Positions 1 through 7,140 of a DNA stretch of 14,598 nucleotides are shown here, piece after piece. The DNA comes from Caldora sp. SIO3E6 (GTDB lineage: Bacteria; Cyanobacteriota; Cyanobacteriia; Cyanobacteriales; Coleofasciculaceae): the NCBI GenBank assembly GCA_010672185.1, contig JAAHHL010000074.1, positions 1 to 14,598 of the forward strand, given 5' to 3'. Position numbers and translations under genes: made by a program. The notes beneath the pieces were generated by a model. The model saw only the letters and a list, made by a program, of their open reading frames with translations. It did not search any database and was not told where the DNA came from. How positions within the stretch are numbered: position 1 is the stretch's first letter; each line of letters opens with the position of its first letter.

Positions 1-2
1 CC

Positions 3-35
3 GTGCGGGAGTTCAGACGTGGGCTCTGCCGATCT
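3..35 (+). other. Illumina adapter remnant at contig edge (not biological)
   Basis: The stretch ending at position 35 matches the 3' end of the TruSeq read-2 adapter (core AGTTCAGACGTG, ending CCGATCT). Over the last 28 adapter bases there are 26 identities, and both mismatches are T in the adapter read as G here (positions 22 and 28). Extending to position 3 needs one deleted A and one more T-to-G. A run of T-to-G errors fits sequencing miscalls rather than evolution. The first 11 codons of the reading frame open from position 3 are therefore artefactual. Confidence 0.9.
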
Positions 36-857
36 GATAGCCTCAGTGGTGGCAATATTGGCATTGGTTTTGCGATCGCGATTGATCGAGTACTCCCTTT
101 CCTTGCAGATGTACAAGCTAGACGTGCTCCCCGAACAGCAGTGCGACGGGCAGCATCCTCTGGTAAATTACGACCCCAACCATTAGTACTGAATGGTTCA
201 TTGCTCACCGGTAGACTAGATCAGAGTAGCAATGTTTTGCCCTTTGATAATAGCTTTTTTGACCTCTATATTTTTGAAGGTAGAGCGGGTCAGCGAGTCC
301 AAATTGAGATGATTAGTGAGCAAATTAACCCTTACTTAATTTTGCTCAATTCCCAAGGCCAAGAAATTGCTCAGGATAATGATAGTGGCGGTGCCGCGAA
401 CTCCCGAATTGTTGTTACTCTGCCAGTTGATGGTGTCTACTTGTTGATGGCCAATGCTTATGAAGCAGGGCAAGCTGGCTCTTACCGTTTGCGTGCTGAA
501 GTCACTGCCGCCAGTGTAGGCAATTCAAGCAACGGGAATAACTTTATTTTGCAGCAAGTAGGTATTTTGAGTTCTAGGGATGCTGCGTTGCCTACTGATG
601 GCAGCTTATTTAAAGCCTACAGCTTTGAAGGTCGTGCTGGTCAGTCAGTGATCATTGATTTGGCAAGTCCTGATTTTGATCCTTTTTTGGCAGTACTTGA
701 CCCGGATGGTCGAATAATTGCTCAAAATGATGATATCAGTCAAACCGATAATAATTCCCAACTTACTCTTACCCTGGCTCGTACCGGCGTTTATCAAGTA
801 ATTGTTAATGCTTTTGACAGTGATGGTCGGGGTCGTTATATTTTAACAATTCGTTGA
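36..857 (+). CDS. Trypsin-like serine protease with two PPC domains, 3' fragment
   Basis: Only the C-terminal part is present; the 5' part, with the catalytic His, Asp and Ser, lies beyond the contig end. The visible start, SGGNIGIGFAIAIDRV, is the last strand of an HtrA/HhoA-like trypsin fold. A basic linker rich in Arg and Ala follows (about 120-180). Then come two copies of the bacterial pre-peptidase C-terminal (PPC) beta-sandwich, at about 195-505 and 550-855. Both carry the family's FEGRAGQ, the (P/D)-(Y/F)-L-x-(L/V)-L strand, an acidic D/N-rich turn and a closing GxYxLxA/GRYILTIR strand. PPC domains usually sit on secreted proteases and are often removed or aid secretion, so an exported enzyme is likely. 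The TGA stop lies inside the first unit of a heptamer array. The codons before position 36 come from adapter sequence. Confidence 0.8.
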   Translation, partial: DSLSGGNIGIGFAIAIDRVLPFLADVQARRAPRTAVRRAASSGKLRPQPLVLNGSLLTGRLDQSSNVLPFDNSFFDLYIFEGRAGQRVQIEMISEQINPYLILLNSQGQEIAQDNDSGGAANSRIVVTLPVDGVYLLMANAYEAGQAGSYRLRAEVTAASVGNSSNGNNFILQQVGILSSRDAALPTDGSLFKAYSFEGRAGQSVIIDLASPDFDPFLAVLDPDGRIIAQNDDISQTDNNSQLTLTLARTGVYQVIVNAFDSDGRGRYILTIR

Positions 858-935
858 TAATTGATAATTGATAATTGATAATTGATAATTGATAATTGAT
901 AATTGATAATTGATAATTGATAATTGATAATTGAT
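854..935 (+). repeat. STRR array, 11 x TTGATAA
   Basis: Eleven perfect tandem copies of the heptamer TTGATAA run from 854 to 930, followed by a partial copy TTGAT. The first copy contains the TGA stop codon of the protease gene. Short tandemly repeated heptamers of this kind are known from heterocystous and other filamentous cyanobacteria. Copy number probably varies between strains by slippage. Confidence 0.95.
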
Positions 936-999
936 TAATATTGGTCTTGTGACCTCTGATACTCTTCTAGACTGACGCCTCGGTTTTGACAGACGTAAA

Positions 1000-2004
1000 T
1001 CAATCTATCAATAAAGCAATTTTGCCCGTCGTTGAACCAGTTTCTATGGCTTCGTGAGCCACAGCTGCATCTTGGAGGGGGAAAGTTTGGCTCAAGTGAA
1101 TTTTCAGCTTGCCTTGATCAATCCAACTAGCACATTGCTTGAGAATCGAACCTTGGTGCTGTTGGGCAGCAACCAGTCCTTGTAACATGGGGGTGAGCAT
1201 TAGTTCTAGGCTAATGCGCAAATTCCGTTGACGGGCAATCTTTAAATTACCCTGAGCAGAGTCTGGTTCCAAAATAGTCACTATATCCCCATATACCCGT
1301 ACTGCTCTACAGGTATCGTAAAAGATTTTGCCTCCTACAGTATCAAAAGCTAGATCAACCCCTTCTCCCCCACTCCAGTCAAGAGCAGCCTGCACAAAAT
1401 CAGTTTGTTGGTAAAGTATGGGATATTCAGCCCCTAGGGAACGAACTAATCTAGCTTTTTCTTGGGAACTCACAGTAGTACAAATTTGAGCCCCCTTAAT
1501 TTTAGCTAACTGGATAGCAACATGACCGACACCACCAGCACCAGCCTGAATCAGGACTTTTTGCCCCTCTGCTAAACCTCCTCTGTCGTAGAGAGCCTCC
1601 CAAGCAGTGATTAGTACTAGAGGAGCAGCAGCGGCTTCAGCAAAGGAGAGGGAGGTGGGTTTATGGGCAACAAATCGCTCTTCAACTACTGCCCACTGAG
1701 CATAATTACCAGTACCAGATTTACCCAATCCTCCAGCACAGAAATATACTTCATCACCAACCCGGAAGTCTTGAACACCAGTACCAACAGCTTCCACCAC
1801 CCCAGCGCCATCACAACCTAAAATAGCTGGCATCTGGTCAGGATACAAAGGACCCCGACGCCGCAATTTGGTATCAATGGGGTTAACCCCAGCTGCCTGT
1901 AGACGCACTAGAATTTCTGAGTCAGTTTGAATTGTCGGTTGGGGTACTTCCTGGAGTTGCAGGACTTTAGGAGTTCCCACTTCGGTCATTAATACTGCTT
2001 TCAT
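1000..2004 (-). CDS. Zinc-independent MDR-family NADPH:quinone oxidoreductase
   Basis: This is a medium-chain dehydrogenase/reductase of about 334 residues, the usual length for the quinone oxidoreductase branch. A GroES-like N-terminal domain with the branch signature AAGVNPIDTKLR is followed by GCDGAGVV. A Rossmann domain carries the nucleotide-binding loop AGAGGVG and the sequence GGEGVDLAFDTVGG. The cysteine and histidine ligands of zinc alcohol dehydrogenases are missing from the expected places, so one- or two-electron reduction of quinones or reactive carbonyls with NADPH is the likely chemistry; the substrate cannot be read. The frame stays open up to an ATG at 2040, but homologues begin at MKAVLMT, so the ATG at 2002-2004 is preferred. 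It is transcribed divergently from the GAF gene at 2207 and shares a 200 bp regulatory gap with it. Confidence 0.85.
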   Translation of the reverse strand: MKAVLMTEVGTPKVLQLQEVPQPTIQTDSEILVRLQAAGVNPIDTKLRRRGPLYPDQMPAILGCDGAGVVEAVGTGVQDFRVGDEVYFCAGGLGKSGTGNYAQWAVVEERFVAHKPTSLSFAEAAAAPLVLITAWEALYDRGGLAEGQKVLIQAGAGGVGHVAIQLAKIKGAQICTTVSSQEKARLVRSLGAEYPILYQQTDFVQAALDWSGGEGVDLAFDTVGGKIFYDTCRAVRVYGDIVTILEPDSAQGNLKIARQRNLRISLELMLTPMLQGLVAAQQHQGSILKQCASWIDQGKLKIHLSQTFPLQDAAVAHEAIETGSTTGKIALLID

Positions 2005-2077
2005 CGGGTCATTTGGGTAATTCAGACAACAAGCTCCCATCTGAAACTTTAGCGCAGTGAGGGGTTTGAGATAAAGT

Positions 2078-2106
2078 TTGACTATTCCGAATAGTTTTGA
2101 AAGAAT
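2078..2106 (+). promoter_or_regulatory. Candidate promoter of the first GAF gene
   Basis: TTGACT (2078-2083) is followed by a 17 bp spacer and AAGAAT (2101-2106, 4 of 6 matches to TATAAT). Transcription from here would leave a leader of roughly 95 bases before the ATG at 2207. This is a pattern match only. Confidence 0.35.
2081..2095. promoter_or_regulatory. Palindromic operator-like site ACTATTC-C-GAATAGT
   Basis: A perfect inverted repeat with 7 bp arms and a single central base lies inside the spacer of the candidate promoter, in the gap between the divergent oxidoreductase and GAF genes. A dimeric repressor bound there would block the promoter. It does not match the cyanobacterial LexA or NtcA consensus sequences. 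Confidence 0.4.
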
Positions 2107-2206
2107 AGATATTTTTTCCCTATTACATGCGTCTTGGCTGAACAGTAGCAGTGGTGCTCAAGGATCAACCTCGTTTATGATCGGAGCAGTTTTTTGATGC
2201 TCAGAT

Positions 2207-3148
2207 ATGTCAAAATCATTCAGCGTGCATCCCCAGTACATAGAACAAGTCCAATCTGCCTGGAGGCGAAAGGTTGATGAAGATGGGCAAAGCCTGCTCG
2301 AAGAATTAGGTTTATCTTCATCAGATCTTAATATATTTCTCCGAGGTCAACCTGTTAACAGTCTCCATTTTGTGGGAATTTGCCATATATTAGGGCTAGA
2401 CTGGCGAGAAATTGCTGGTCTAGAGCTACAGTCTCAGCTGTTGTTTCCATCACTAGAGCTACCTATCGACTACACTAACTTTACTAAGGAAGTGACTACC
2501 ATTAATGATGCATTAGGAACTCTAGTTGAGACTCTCTGTGAAATGCTACGTCGCCTCACCCGTAAAGCTGGAGATGTGGTAGGAGCAGATCGCACCAGTA
2601 TCTTTTTACTAGATCAACAAACCAATACCCTAGGCTCGATTAATGCTGAGGATGGACACGGAGGCTCATTAGTAATTGATATTCCTTCCGACCGAGGTAT
2701 TGCTAGTTTAGCTGTCGCTTCTTCAGAAGTGATTAATATTCCTTTCGATGTTTATGATGATCCACGCTCGGAAGAAGCAAAGAGAACGGATAAAAAAACA
2801 GGATATCGTACTTACACAATGCTGACATGGCCTTTGTTTAACGAGCAAAAAAATATAGTTGCTGTTGTACAGTTAATCAATAAGTTGAAACCAATTTATG
2901 AGCCAGAAGACTACCTATCTAGAAGAATAGACACTGATGGTTTTACTGAAGAAGATGAAGCCTTATTTGCTCAATTTACCCCCTCAATCCTCAAAACTTT
3001 AGAAAGATGCCAGTTTTGTTACCAGCTGACCCAAAAACTTAAAGACAATGTTTTCACTAGTGAAGAAGAGATGGCTCAACAATCTGAATTAGTAGCCGAA
3101 CTCCAAATTATGGAGCAACAGCTCCATCGAAACTTGGATAGAATATGA
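2207..3148 (+). CDS. HTH-like module plus GAF sensor protein, copy 1
   Basis: The protein has 313 residues, is soluble and has no signal peptide. Residues 8-72 resemble the N-terminal HTH-like module seen in many cyanobacterial multidomain proteins (LGLSSSDLNIFLRGQPV, then ICHILGLDWREIAGLE). Residues about 103-262 form a GAF domain with ADRTSIFLLD, VINIPFDVYDDPRS, DKKTGYRT and VVQLINK. It carries the NKXnFX3DE signature (Asn225, Lys226, Phe246, Asp250, Glu251) found in the cyclic-nucleotide-binding GAF domains of phosphodiesterases and cyanobacterial CyaB cyclases. A CQFC pair (268-271) and a helical, probably coiled-coil tail follow. There is no catalytic output domain, so it probably acts as a ligand-responsive adaptor or regulator. 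A paralogue about two-thirds identical in the GAF domain lies immediately downstream. The loop RGIASLAVAS departs from the usual GIAGxVA, so this copy may have diverged in ligand use. Confidence 0.75.
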   Translation: MSKSFSVHPQYIEQVQSAWRRKVDEDGQSLLEELGLSSSDLNIFLRGQPVNSLHFVGICHILGLDWREIAGLELQSQLLFPSLELPIDYTNFTKEVTTINDALGTLVETLCEMLRRLTRKAGDVVGADRTSIFLLDQQTNTLGSINAEDGHGGSLVIDIPSDRGIASLAVASSEVINIPFDVYDDPRSEEAKRTDKKTGYRTYTMLTWPLFNEQKNIVAVVQLINKLKPIYEPEDYLSRRIDTDGFTEEDEALFAQFTPSILKTLERCQFCYQLTQKLKDNVFTSEEEMAQQSELVAELQIMEQQLHRNLDRI

Positions 3149-3171
3149 GTTATACTAAATCCAGTTTGCAA

Positions 3172-3204
3172 TTGTTATTTGTTGTTAGTTGTTGGTTGTT
3201 TGTG
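3172..3204 (+). repeat. Degenerate TTGTTGT heptamer array
   Basis: Four heptamers and a partial fifth (TTGTTAT, TTGTTGT, TAGTTGT, TGGTTGT, TTGTG) begin 23 bases after the stop of the first GAF gene. They belong to the same TTGNTNN register as the arrays at 4460 and 13811. Confidence 0.75.
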
Positions 3205-3321
3205 AAGAAAGACAGATGACAAATAATCTGCCAAGCTTGAGGAAGATGGTTAGCAAAGTTTAAACGCTAGCGCTACTCTTTGTGAGAGTGCAGCGGGACG
3301 AAGTCCGGCCAATGGGCCTAC

Positions 3322-3371
3322 TATCACGGCATGTGATAATATGATGCATAGACTGAGTATTTATGCATCAT
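3322..3371. promoter_or_regulatory. Two adjacent inverted repeats upstream of GAF copy 2
   Basis: TATCAC-(5)-GTGATA spans 3322-3338. Three bases later, ATGATGCATA (3341-3350) pairs perfectly with TATGCATCAT (3362-3371) across 11 bases. Neither is followed by a T run, so they look more like protein-binding or RNA-structural sites than a terminator for the first GAF gene. Confidence 0.45.
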
Positions 3372-3426
3372 ACCATTGGACTATTGCTTTAGGTAGGGAT
3401 ATAACCCCCTTGCATTTAGCTGTGGG

Positions 3427-3469
3427 GATCACTTACCATAATCGTCATATATGATCTTTGTAAGTTATC
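3427..3469. promoter_or_regulatory. Nested dyad immediately upstream of GAF copy 2
   Basis: GATCACTTAC (3427-3436) and GTAAGTTATC (3460-3469) form 10 bp arms with one mismatch. They enclose the perfect 10 bp palindrome TCATATATGA (3445-3454). The structure ends 12 bases before the ATG, where it could be an operator or a leader hairpin that affects translation. Confidence 0.45.
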
Positions 3470-3481
3470 TAATGTTTAGAC

Positions 3482-4456
3482 ATGCCCAGCCCATTGAGGG
3501 TGCATCCAAAGTACATCGAAGAGGTAAACTTAGCTTGGAAGCGTAAAAGTGATGGACGAGAGCAAGATCTAGCTCGAGAATTAGGGCTATCTTTGTACTT
3601 AGTTATCTCTAATCTCTTCCTCAAAGGCGAACCCGTTAACGAACTTAACTTCTTGCGGATTTGCCAGACTTTGGAGCTCAACTGGCGAGAAATCGCTGGC
3701 TTAGATATAAAGGAGAGGGAACTTATTCCCCCATCTCCCAAAGGAAATCCTGAGGGTAATGCCATAGCCAAACCTACGTTTGGTCTAGAAGCTACTGCTC
3801 TTGATGAGGCAATAAATCATTTGGTTAGTACTTTGTGTGAGATGTTACGTCACCTCACTCGCAAAGCAGGAGCCTTGTTAAGTGCAGATCGCACCAGTAT
3901 TTTTTTAATTGACCCCCAGAGAAAAGAGCTAGGTTCACTGATTGCTGAGGATGGCAAGGGTGGCTCCCTGATGATTGATGTTCCTTTAGGCAAAGGGATT
4001 GCTGGGAGAGTTGCAACTTCTGCCACAATTATCAATATTCCTTTTGATCTCTACATGGATCAGCGCTCCGAACAAGCAAGAATTACCGATCAAAAGACTG
4101 GATACCGTACTTATTCCATGCTAGCTTGGCCTCTATTAAATGGGCAAAAAGAATTAATTGCTGTTGTGCAATTAATCAATAAATTGAAGCACAATCATAA
4201 CCCTCAAGACAATTTAATTGGAAGAATTGATACTCAAGGGTTTACTAAAGAGGATGAGACTCTATTCGCCAAGTTTTCCCCTTCGATTTTACAAACTCTA
4301 GAAAGATGTCAATTTTGTTACCAACTTACCCAAAAACTGAAAAATAATGAATCAATCGACCCATTTGGTTCTGTTTCCCAGAAGGCTCAATTAGTTGCCA
4401 AGCTTAAGCGAGAAGAGCAACAATTGCGAGAGAGCCTTAATCGGATTATAAGTTGA
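3482..4456 (+). CDS. HTH-like module plus GAF sensor protein, copy 2
   Basis: This 324-residue tandem paralogue of the gene at 2207 has the same order of parts. An HTH-like module occupies residues 8-75 (ELGLSLYLVISNLFLKGEPV, NWREIAGLD). A Pro/Gly-rich linker (82-100) follows, then a GAF domain (about 112-270) with ADRTSIFLID, GKGIAGRVATS, NIPFDLYMDQRS, DQKTGYRT and VVQLINK. The cyclic-nucleotide-type NKXnFX3DE motif is intact (Asn233, Lys234, Phe254, Asp258, Glu259). A CQFC pair (276-279) and a charged coiled-coil tail finish the protein. Unlike copy 1 it keeps the standard GIAG loop. The 333 bp separating the genes and the elaborate dyads there suggest its own promoter. The role is inferred as a small-molecule-responsive cytosolic regulator; the ligand and partner are unknown. 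Confidence 0.75.
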   Translation: MPSPLRVHPKYIEEVNLAWKRKSDGREQDLARELGLSLYLVISNLFLKGEPVNELNFLRICQTLELNWREIAGLDIKERELIPPSPKGNPEGNAIAKPTFGLEATALDEAINHLVSTLCEMLRHLTRKAGALLSADRTSIFLIDPQRKELGSLIAEDGKGGSLMIDVPLGKGIAGRVATSATIINIPFDLYMDQRSEQARITDQKTGYRTYSMLAWPLLNGQKELIAVVQLINKLKHNHNPQDNLIGRIDTQGFTKEDETLFAKFSPSILQTLERCQFCYQLTQKLKNNESIDPFGSVSQKAQLVAKLKREEQQLRESLNRIIS

Positions 4457-4459
4457 GAA

Positions 4460-4522
4460 TTGTTGTTTGTTGTTTGTTGTTGGTTGTTTGTTGTTTGTCG
4501 TTTGTTGTTTGTTGTTTGTCAT
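4460..4522 (+). repeat. STRR array, nine TTGTTGT-type heptamers
   Basis: Nine consecutive heptamers (mostly TTGTTGT, with variants TGGTTGT, TTGTCGT and TTGTCAT) start 4 bases after the stop of the second GAF gene. They end at TTGGGAAT, the same junction seen at 13853. Confidence 0.9.
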
Positions 4523-4572
4523 TTGGGAATAAAGAATTGCTCCATTGTCTCCCTTGTCTTCCCCATCTCCCC

Positions 4573-4626
4573 GGGTGAACGAAATTTTGGGTGGGATTTC
4601 TTGAGCGTTGTATCCAAAATTATCAG
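4573..4626 (+). repeat. Dispersed repeat core, copy A
   Basis: This 54 bp core runs from GGGTGAACGAAATTTTGGG to GTATCCAAAATTATCAG. It recurs in reverse orientation at 7491-7545 with one substitution and one inserted A. It contains a 7 bp inverted repeat, ATTTTGG/CCAAAAT (4584-4590 and 4614-4620). It lies between the convergent GAF and histidine kinase genes and is followed by an octamer array. No reading frame in it looks real. Confidence 0.85.
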
Positions 4627-4633
4627 CTCCCCA

Positions 4634-4702
4634 GCTCCTCCGCTCCTCCGCTCCTCCGCTCCTCCGCTCCTCCGCTCCTCCGCTCCTCCGCTCCTCCGCT
4701 CC
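4634..4702 (+). repeat. Octamer array, 8 x GCTCCTCC
   Basis: Eight perfect copies of GCTCCTCC occupy 4634-4697, followed by a partial copy. The array and the C-rich DNA after it reach to within 20 bases of the histidine kinase stop. Because the unit is not a multiple of three, both strands give spurious low-complexity open frames. Confidence 0.95.
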
Positions 4703-4721
4703 CCATCTCCCCACACTTCCC

Positions 4722-6038
4722 CTACTCAATACTGGCCTCTGGCAGTAAAATCTGTAACCAGGCACCACCAGTTTCTGGGTGATTTCTGCTCTGAATAGTG
4801 CCGCCATGAGCTTGAATAATTTGTTGTACAATCGACAGACCTAATCCACTACCCTGGCTTCTACCTACAGCTTCACCCTCAGAAACATTTTGTCTGCGCC
4901 GTGAGGCATCTCCCCGGTAGAATCGCTCAAAAACATGAGGTAAGTCAGCTTCTGAGAAACCGGTTCCGGAATCAATCACATCTATTTGCAGAATTGATTG
5001 AGTACCAGTCTCATCACCAACCTTATCTGCTGCTTCAATACGAGTTACCTCTACCCGAATAGCTGCTTGCGGAGGGCTGCGTTTAATGCTGTTATCTAGT
5101 AAATTCAGAAAAACTTGGGTTAAGCGAGATTGATCTGCTCTGAGGTAGATAGGCTCAGGCTCGGAATAGGCCAAACTGAGCTGATGAGGTTTTACCAGCA
5201 GCTCTAAGCTTTGCCAAACTGACTCAACTAAAGGTCGTAGTTCCAGATGTTGATAAGTGAGACTAGTACTAGGATCTTTCTCCATCTGGGTAAGTTCCAG
5301 CCAGTCTTGCACAAGATTAATTAACCGCTCATTTTCTCGCAACATTTTTTCCACCCATCGCGTAGCTGGAGGCTCTAGACGCTGTTGTAAGGCTTCTGCC
5401 ACTAGATGAATGGAAGTCAAAGGGGTTCTGAGCTCATGAGCTAAGTCAGAAACCCATTGTTTGCGAGATTGAGTGATATCCACCAAAGATTGTCGATTTT
5501 CGACAAATACACCGACTTGTTGTTCTGGGAGAGGCCAACTGTAAGCTCGCAGAGTTAGGGAGCGTAACTTACTCATGGCAACTCCATCATTACAACTCGG
5601 ATGAAAAACCCATTCTTCTTCCCTTGGTTGCTGTTGGTTACGGGTAGTTTCAATCAGTTGATCTAGTTCGTAGGAGCGTACCAATTCCAATAACAAGCGA
5701 AGTTTTCCTGCTTGCCAGCGATCGATCTGTAACAGTTGTCGCGCTTGCTCATTGCACCAGAGTAACTGATTCTCTTCATCAACCTGTAAATAACCCAAAG
5801 GTGCTACTTCAAGCAGTTGCTGCCAAATTTGTAGCTCCTTTTGGAGTTGTTCTTGATGCTGATTAGCTAGAACAACCCCCCGTCTTAAACGCGAAATAAT
5901 ACTCAAGGAGATATTAGAGCTATCTTTGTGTAAACTTCCTAATATCTTCTCCAGCTGCTGCTGAAGTCGGCGCTGTTGCCAGAAATAAAATCCAAGCCCT
6001 AGGGCAAGACCTAGTAAAAATGCCAAGATGGTGGTCAT
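4722..6038 (-). CDS. sphS: Membrane-anchored sensor histidine kinase, SphS-like
   Basis: The protein has 438 residues. A single N-terminal hydrophobic segment (residues 2-20) followed by a Gln/Arg-rich stretch anchors it in the membrane without a sizeable extracytoplasmic sensor. A PAS-like domain (about 72-185, GYLQVDEENQLLWCNEQARQ) leads into the dimerisation domain, whose H-box SDLAHELRTPLTSI places the phosphoacceptor at His201. The ATPase domain has an N-box (312-316, NLLDN), a G1 box (DSGTG, 356-360), an F-box (FERFYRGD, 370-377) and a G2 box (GSGLGL, 396-401); all catalytic elements are intact. The architecture and the adjacent PhoB-type regulator match the cyanobacterial phosphate sensor SphS (PhoR-like). 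That assignment is by resemblance; no Pho box was found nearby. It is downstream of, and probably cotranscribed with, the regulator gene 80 bases away. Confidence 0.75.
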   Translation of the reverse strand: MTTILAFLLGLALGLGFYFWQQRRLQQQLEKILGSLHKDSSNISLSIISRLRRGVVLANQHQEQLQKELQIWQQLLEVAPLGYLQVDEENQLLWCNEQARQLLQIDRWQAGKLRLLLELVRSYELDQLIETTRNQQQPREEEWVFHPSCNDGVAMSKLRSLTLRAYSWPLPEQQVGVFVENRQSLVDITQSRKQWVSDLAHELRTPLTSIHLVAEALQQRLEPPATRWVEKMLRENERLINLVQDWLELTQMEKDPSTSLTYQHLELRPLVESVWQSLELLVKPHQLSLAYSEPEPIYLRADQSRLTQVFLNLLDNSIKRSPPQAAIRVEVTRIEAADKVGDETGTQSILQIDVIDSGTGFSEADLPHVFERFYRGDASRRRQNVSEGEAVGRSQGSGLGLSIVQQIIQAHGGTIQSRNHPETGGAWLQILLPEASIE

Positions 6039-6118
6039 TAGGCAGTGATTATTAGCATTATAAGAAACATCGTAAATCTAAAATCTAAGATCTACTTAAT
6101 CACTGACTAGTGAGAATC

Positions 6119-6871
6119 TCACCCAAATCGGTAGCCAAAGCCGCGAACAGTAATCAAATAGTCTGGATGACTAGGGTCTTGCTCTAATTTTTCTCGCAGC
6201 CAGCGTATATGAACATCTACTGTTTTTGTATCCCCCAGAAAATCTGGACCCCAGACATGTTCAATTAACTGCTCACGAGACCACACTCGACGGGGATAAC
6301 TCAAAAATAATTCCAAAAGCTTGAATTCCTTGGGAGATAGATTAACCTCCTCTCCTCTAACTGTAACACGACATTCTTGAGGATTGAGCATGATTTCTCG
6401 CCATTGCAGTACTGGCACTTGAGGCAAACAGTTGAGACGTTGGCGACGCAGTAAAGCTCGACAACGGGCAACTAACTCCCGCATACTAAAGGGTTTGGTC
6501 AAATAATCATCAGCACCTACTTCTAGTCCTAAAACTCGGTCTGTTTCACTCGCTTTGGCACTGAGAATCAAAATTGGAACAGGATTTTCCTGGTAACGTA
6601 GCAAACGACACAAATCTAACCCATTAATATGGGGAATCATAATATCAAGGATCAGCAGGTCAAAAGGACAAACTGAGTCAGTAGGCTCATTGAGTTGAAG
6701 ACGTTCTATAGCTGTACGCCCATCTATAGCGGTCTCCACCTTGTAACCTTCTTCTTCTAGAGCTAAGACCAGCATTTCTCGAATTAAATCTTCATCTTCA
6801 ATTACCAGAATGCGCATTGAGGTTGCCAATTCTGGACTGGAAGGACTCTGCGGTATATCGAGAGACAGCAT
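6119..6871 (-). CDS. sphR: OmpR/PhoB-family response regulator, SphR-like
   Basis: This is a complete two-domain DNA-binding response regulator of 250 residues. The receiver domain (about 19-135) has the acidic pair Glu25/Asp26, phosphoacceptor Asp76 (LLILDIMIP), Ser104 and Lys126 (LTKPFS). The winged-helix effector (about 150-250) has NLSPKEFKLLELFLSYPRRV, TVDVHIRWLREKL and the closing TVRGFGYRF. It is the first gene of a regulator-kinase operon. Resemblance to SphR suggests control of the phosphate-starvation regulon (alkaline phosphatase, Pst transport), but none of those targets is in the window. The ATG at 6871 gives an 18-residue leader before MRILVIED; an ATG at 6815-6817 is an alternative start. 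Neither has a convincing ribosome binding site. Confidence 0.78.
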   Translation of the reverse strand: MLSLDIPQSPSSPELATSMRILVIEDEDLIREMLVLALEEEGYKVETAIDGRTAIERLQLNEPTDSVCPFDLLILDIMIPHINGLDLCRLLRYQENPVPILILSAKASETDRVLGLEVGADDYLTKPFSMRELVARCRALLRRQRLNCLPQVPVLQWREIMLNPQECRVTVRGEEVNLSPKEFKLLELFLSYPRRVWSREQLIEHVWGPDFLGDTKTVDVHIRWLREKLEQDPSHPDYLITVRGFGYRFG

Positions 6872-7140
6872 AAAAGAAAGCGAAGTTAGATGTTTGTAGT
6901 TGGAATCAAAGTAGAATTTTGTTGGCGAATATGGAAAAACTCCAGATTGGGGATTGGGGGATAGGTAAAAGTATTACCCCGTCACGACTAGTACATCTGT
7001 TGCAACAAATAAATCACGCAATGTTAAGTTACTCCTTTGTCTCTCCTCCCTGATAACGCACCCACTAGTGGAAAGCTTTGACTTAAGAGGCACTAGTCAT
7101 CAATCAACAAAATTTCGTCTTATCCAGTAATCTGCCAATA
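6872..7140. other. Intergenic stretch with no gene seen
   Basis: Upstream of the regulator gene there is no credible coding frame on either strand, no tRNA-like fold and no clear Pho-box direct repeat. A short G-rich direct repeat (GATTGGGGATTGGG, from about 6944) is the only regularity. The promoter of the two-component operon should lie near its right-hand part, but no convincing -10/-35 pair was found. Confidence 0.5.

Noticed and set aside
854..935. Possible CRISPR array
   Set aside because: The units are directly abutting 7-mers with no spacers. The same holds for the other arrays in the window.
3322..3338. CRP/cAMP receptor site
   Set aside because: The dyad reads TCAC-N5-GTGA on the same strand, the opposite polarity to the GTGA-N6-TCAC consensus.
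3469..3771. 100-codon minus-strand frame opposite the second GAF gene
   Set aside because: It is the antisense of the conserved HTH-like module, with no family resemblance.
4391..4831. Several overlapping open frames rich in APPLLRSS or GGAEERRS on both strands
   Set aside because: They are translations of the GCTCCTCC octamer array. An 8 bp unit stays open in several frames and yields an 8-residue repeat; no frame has a credible start signal or family match.
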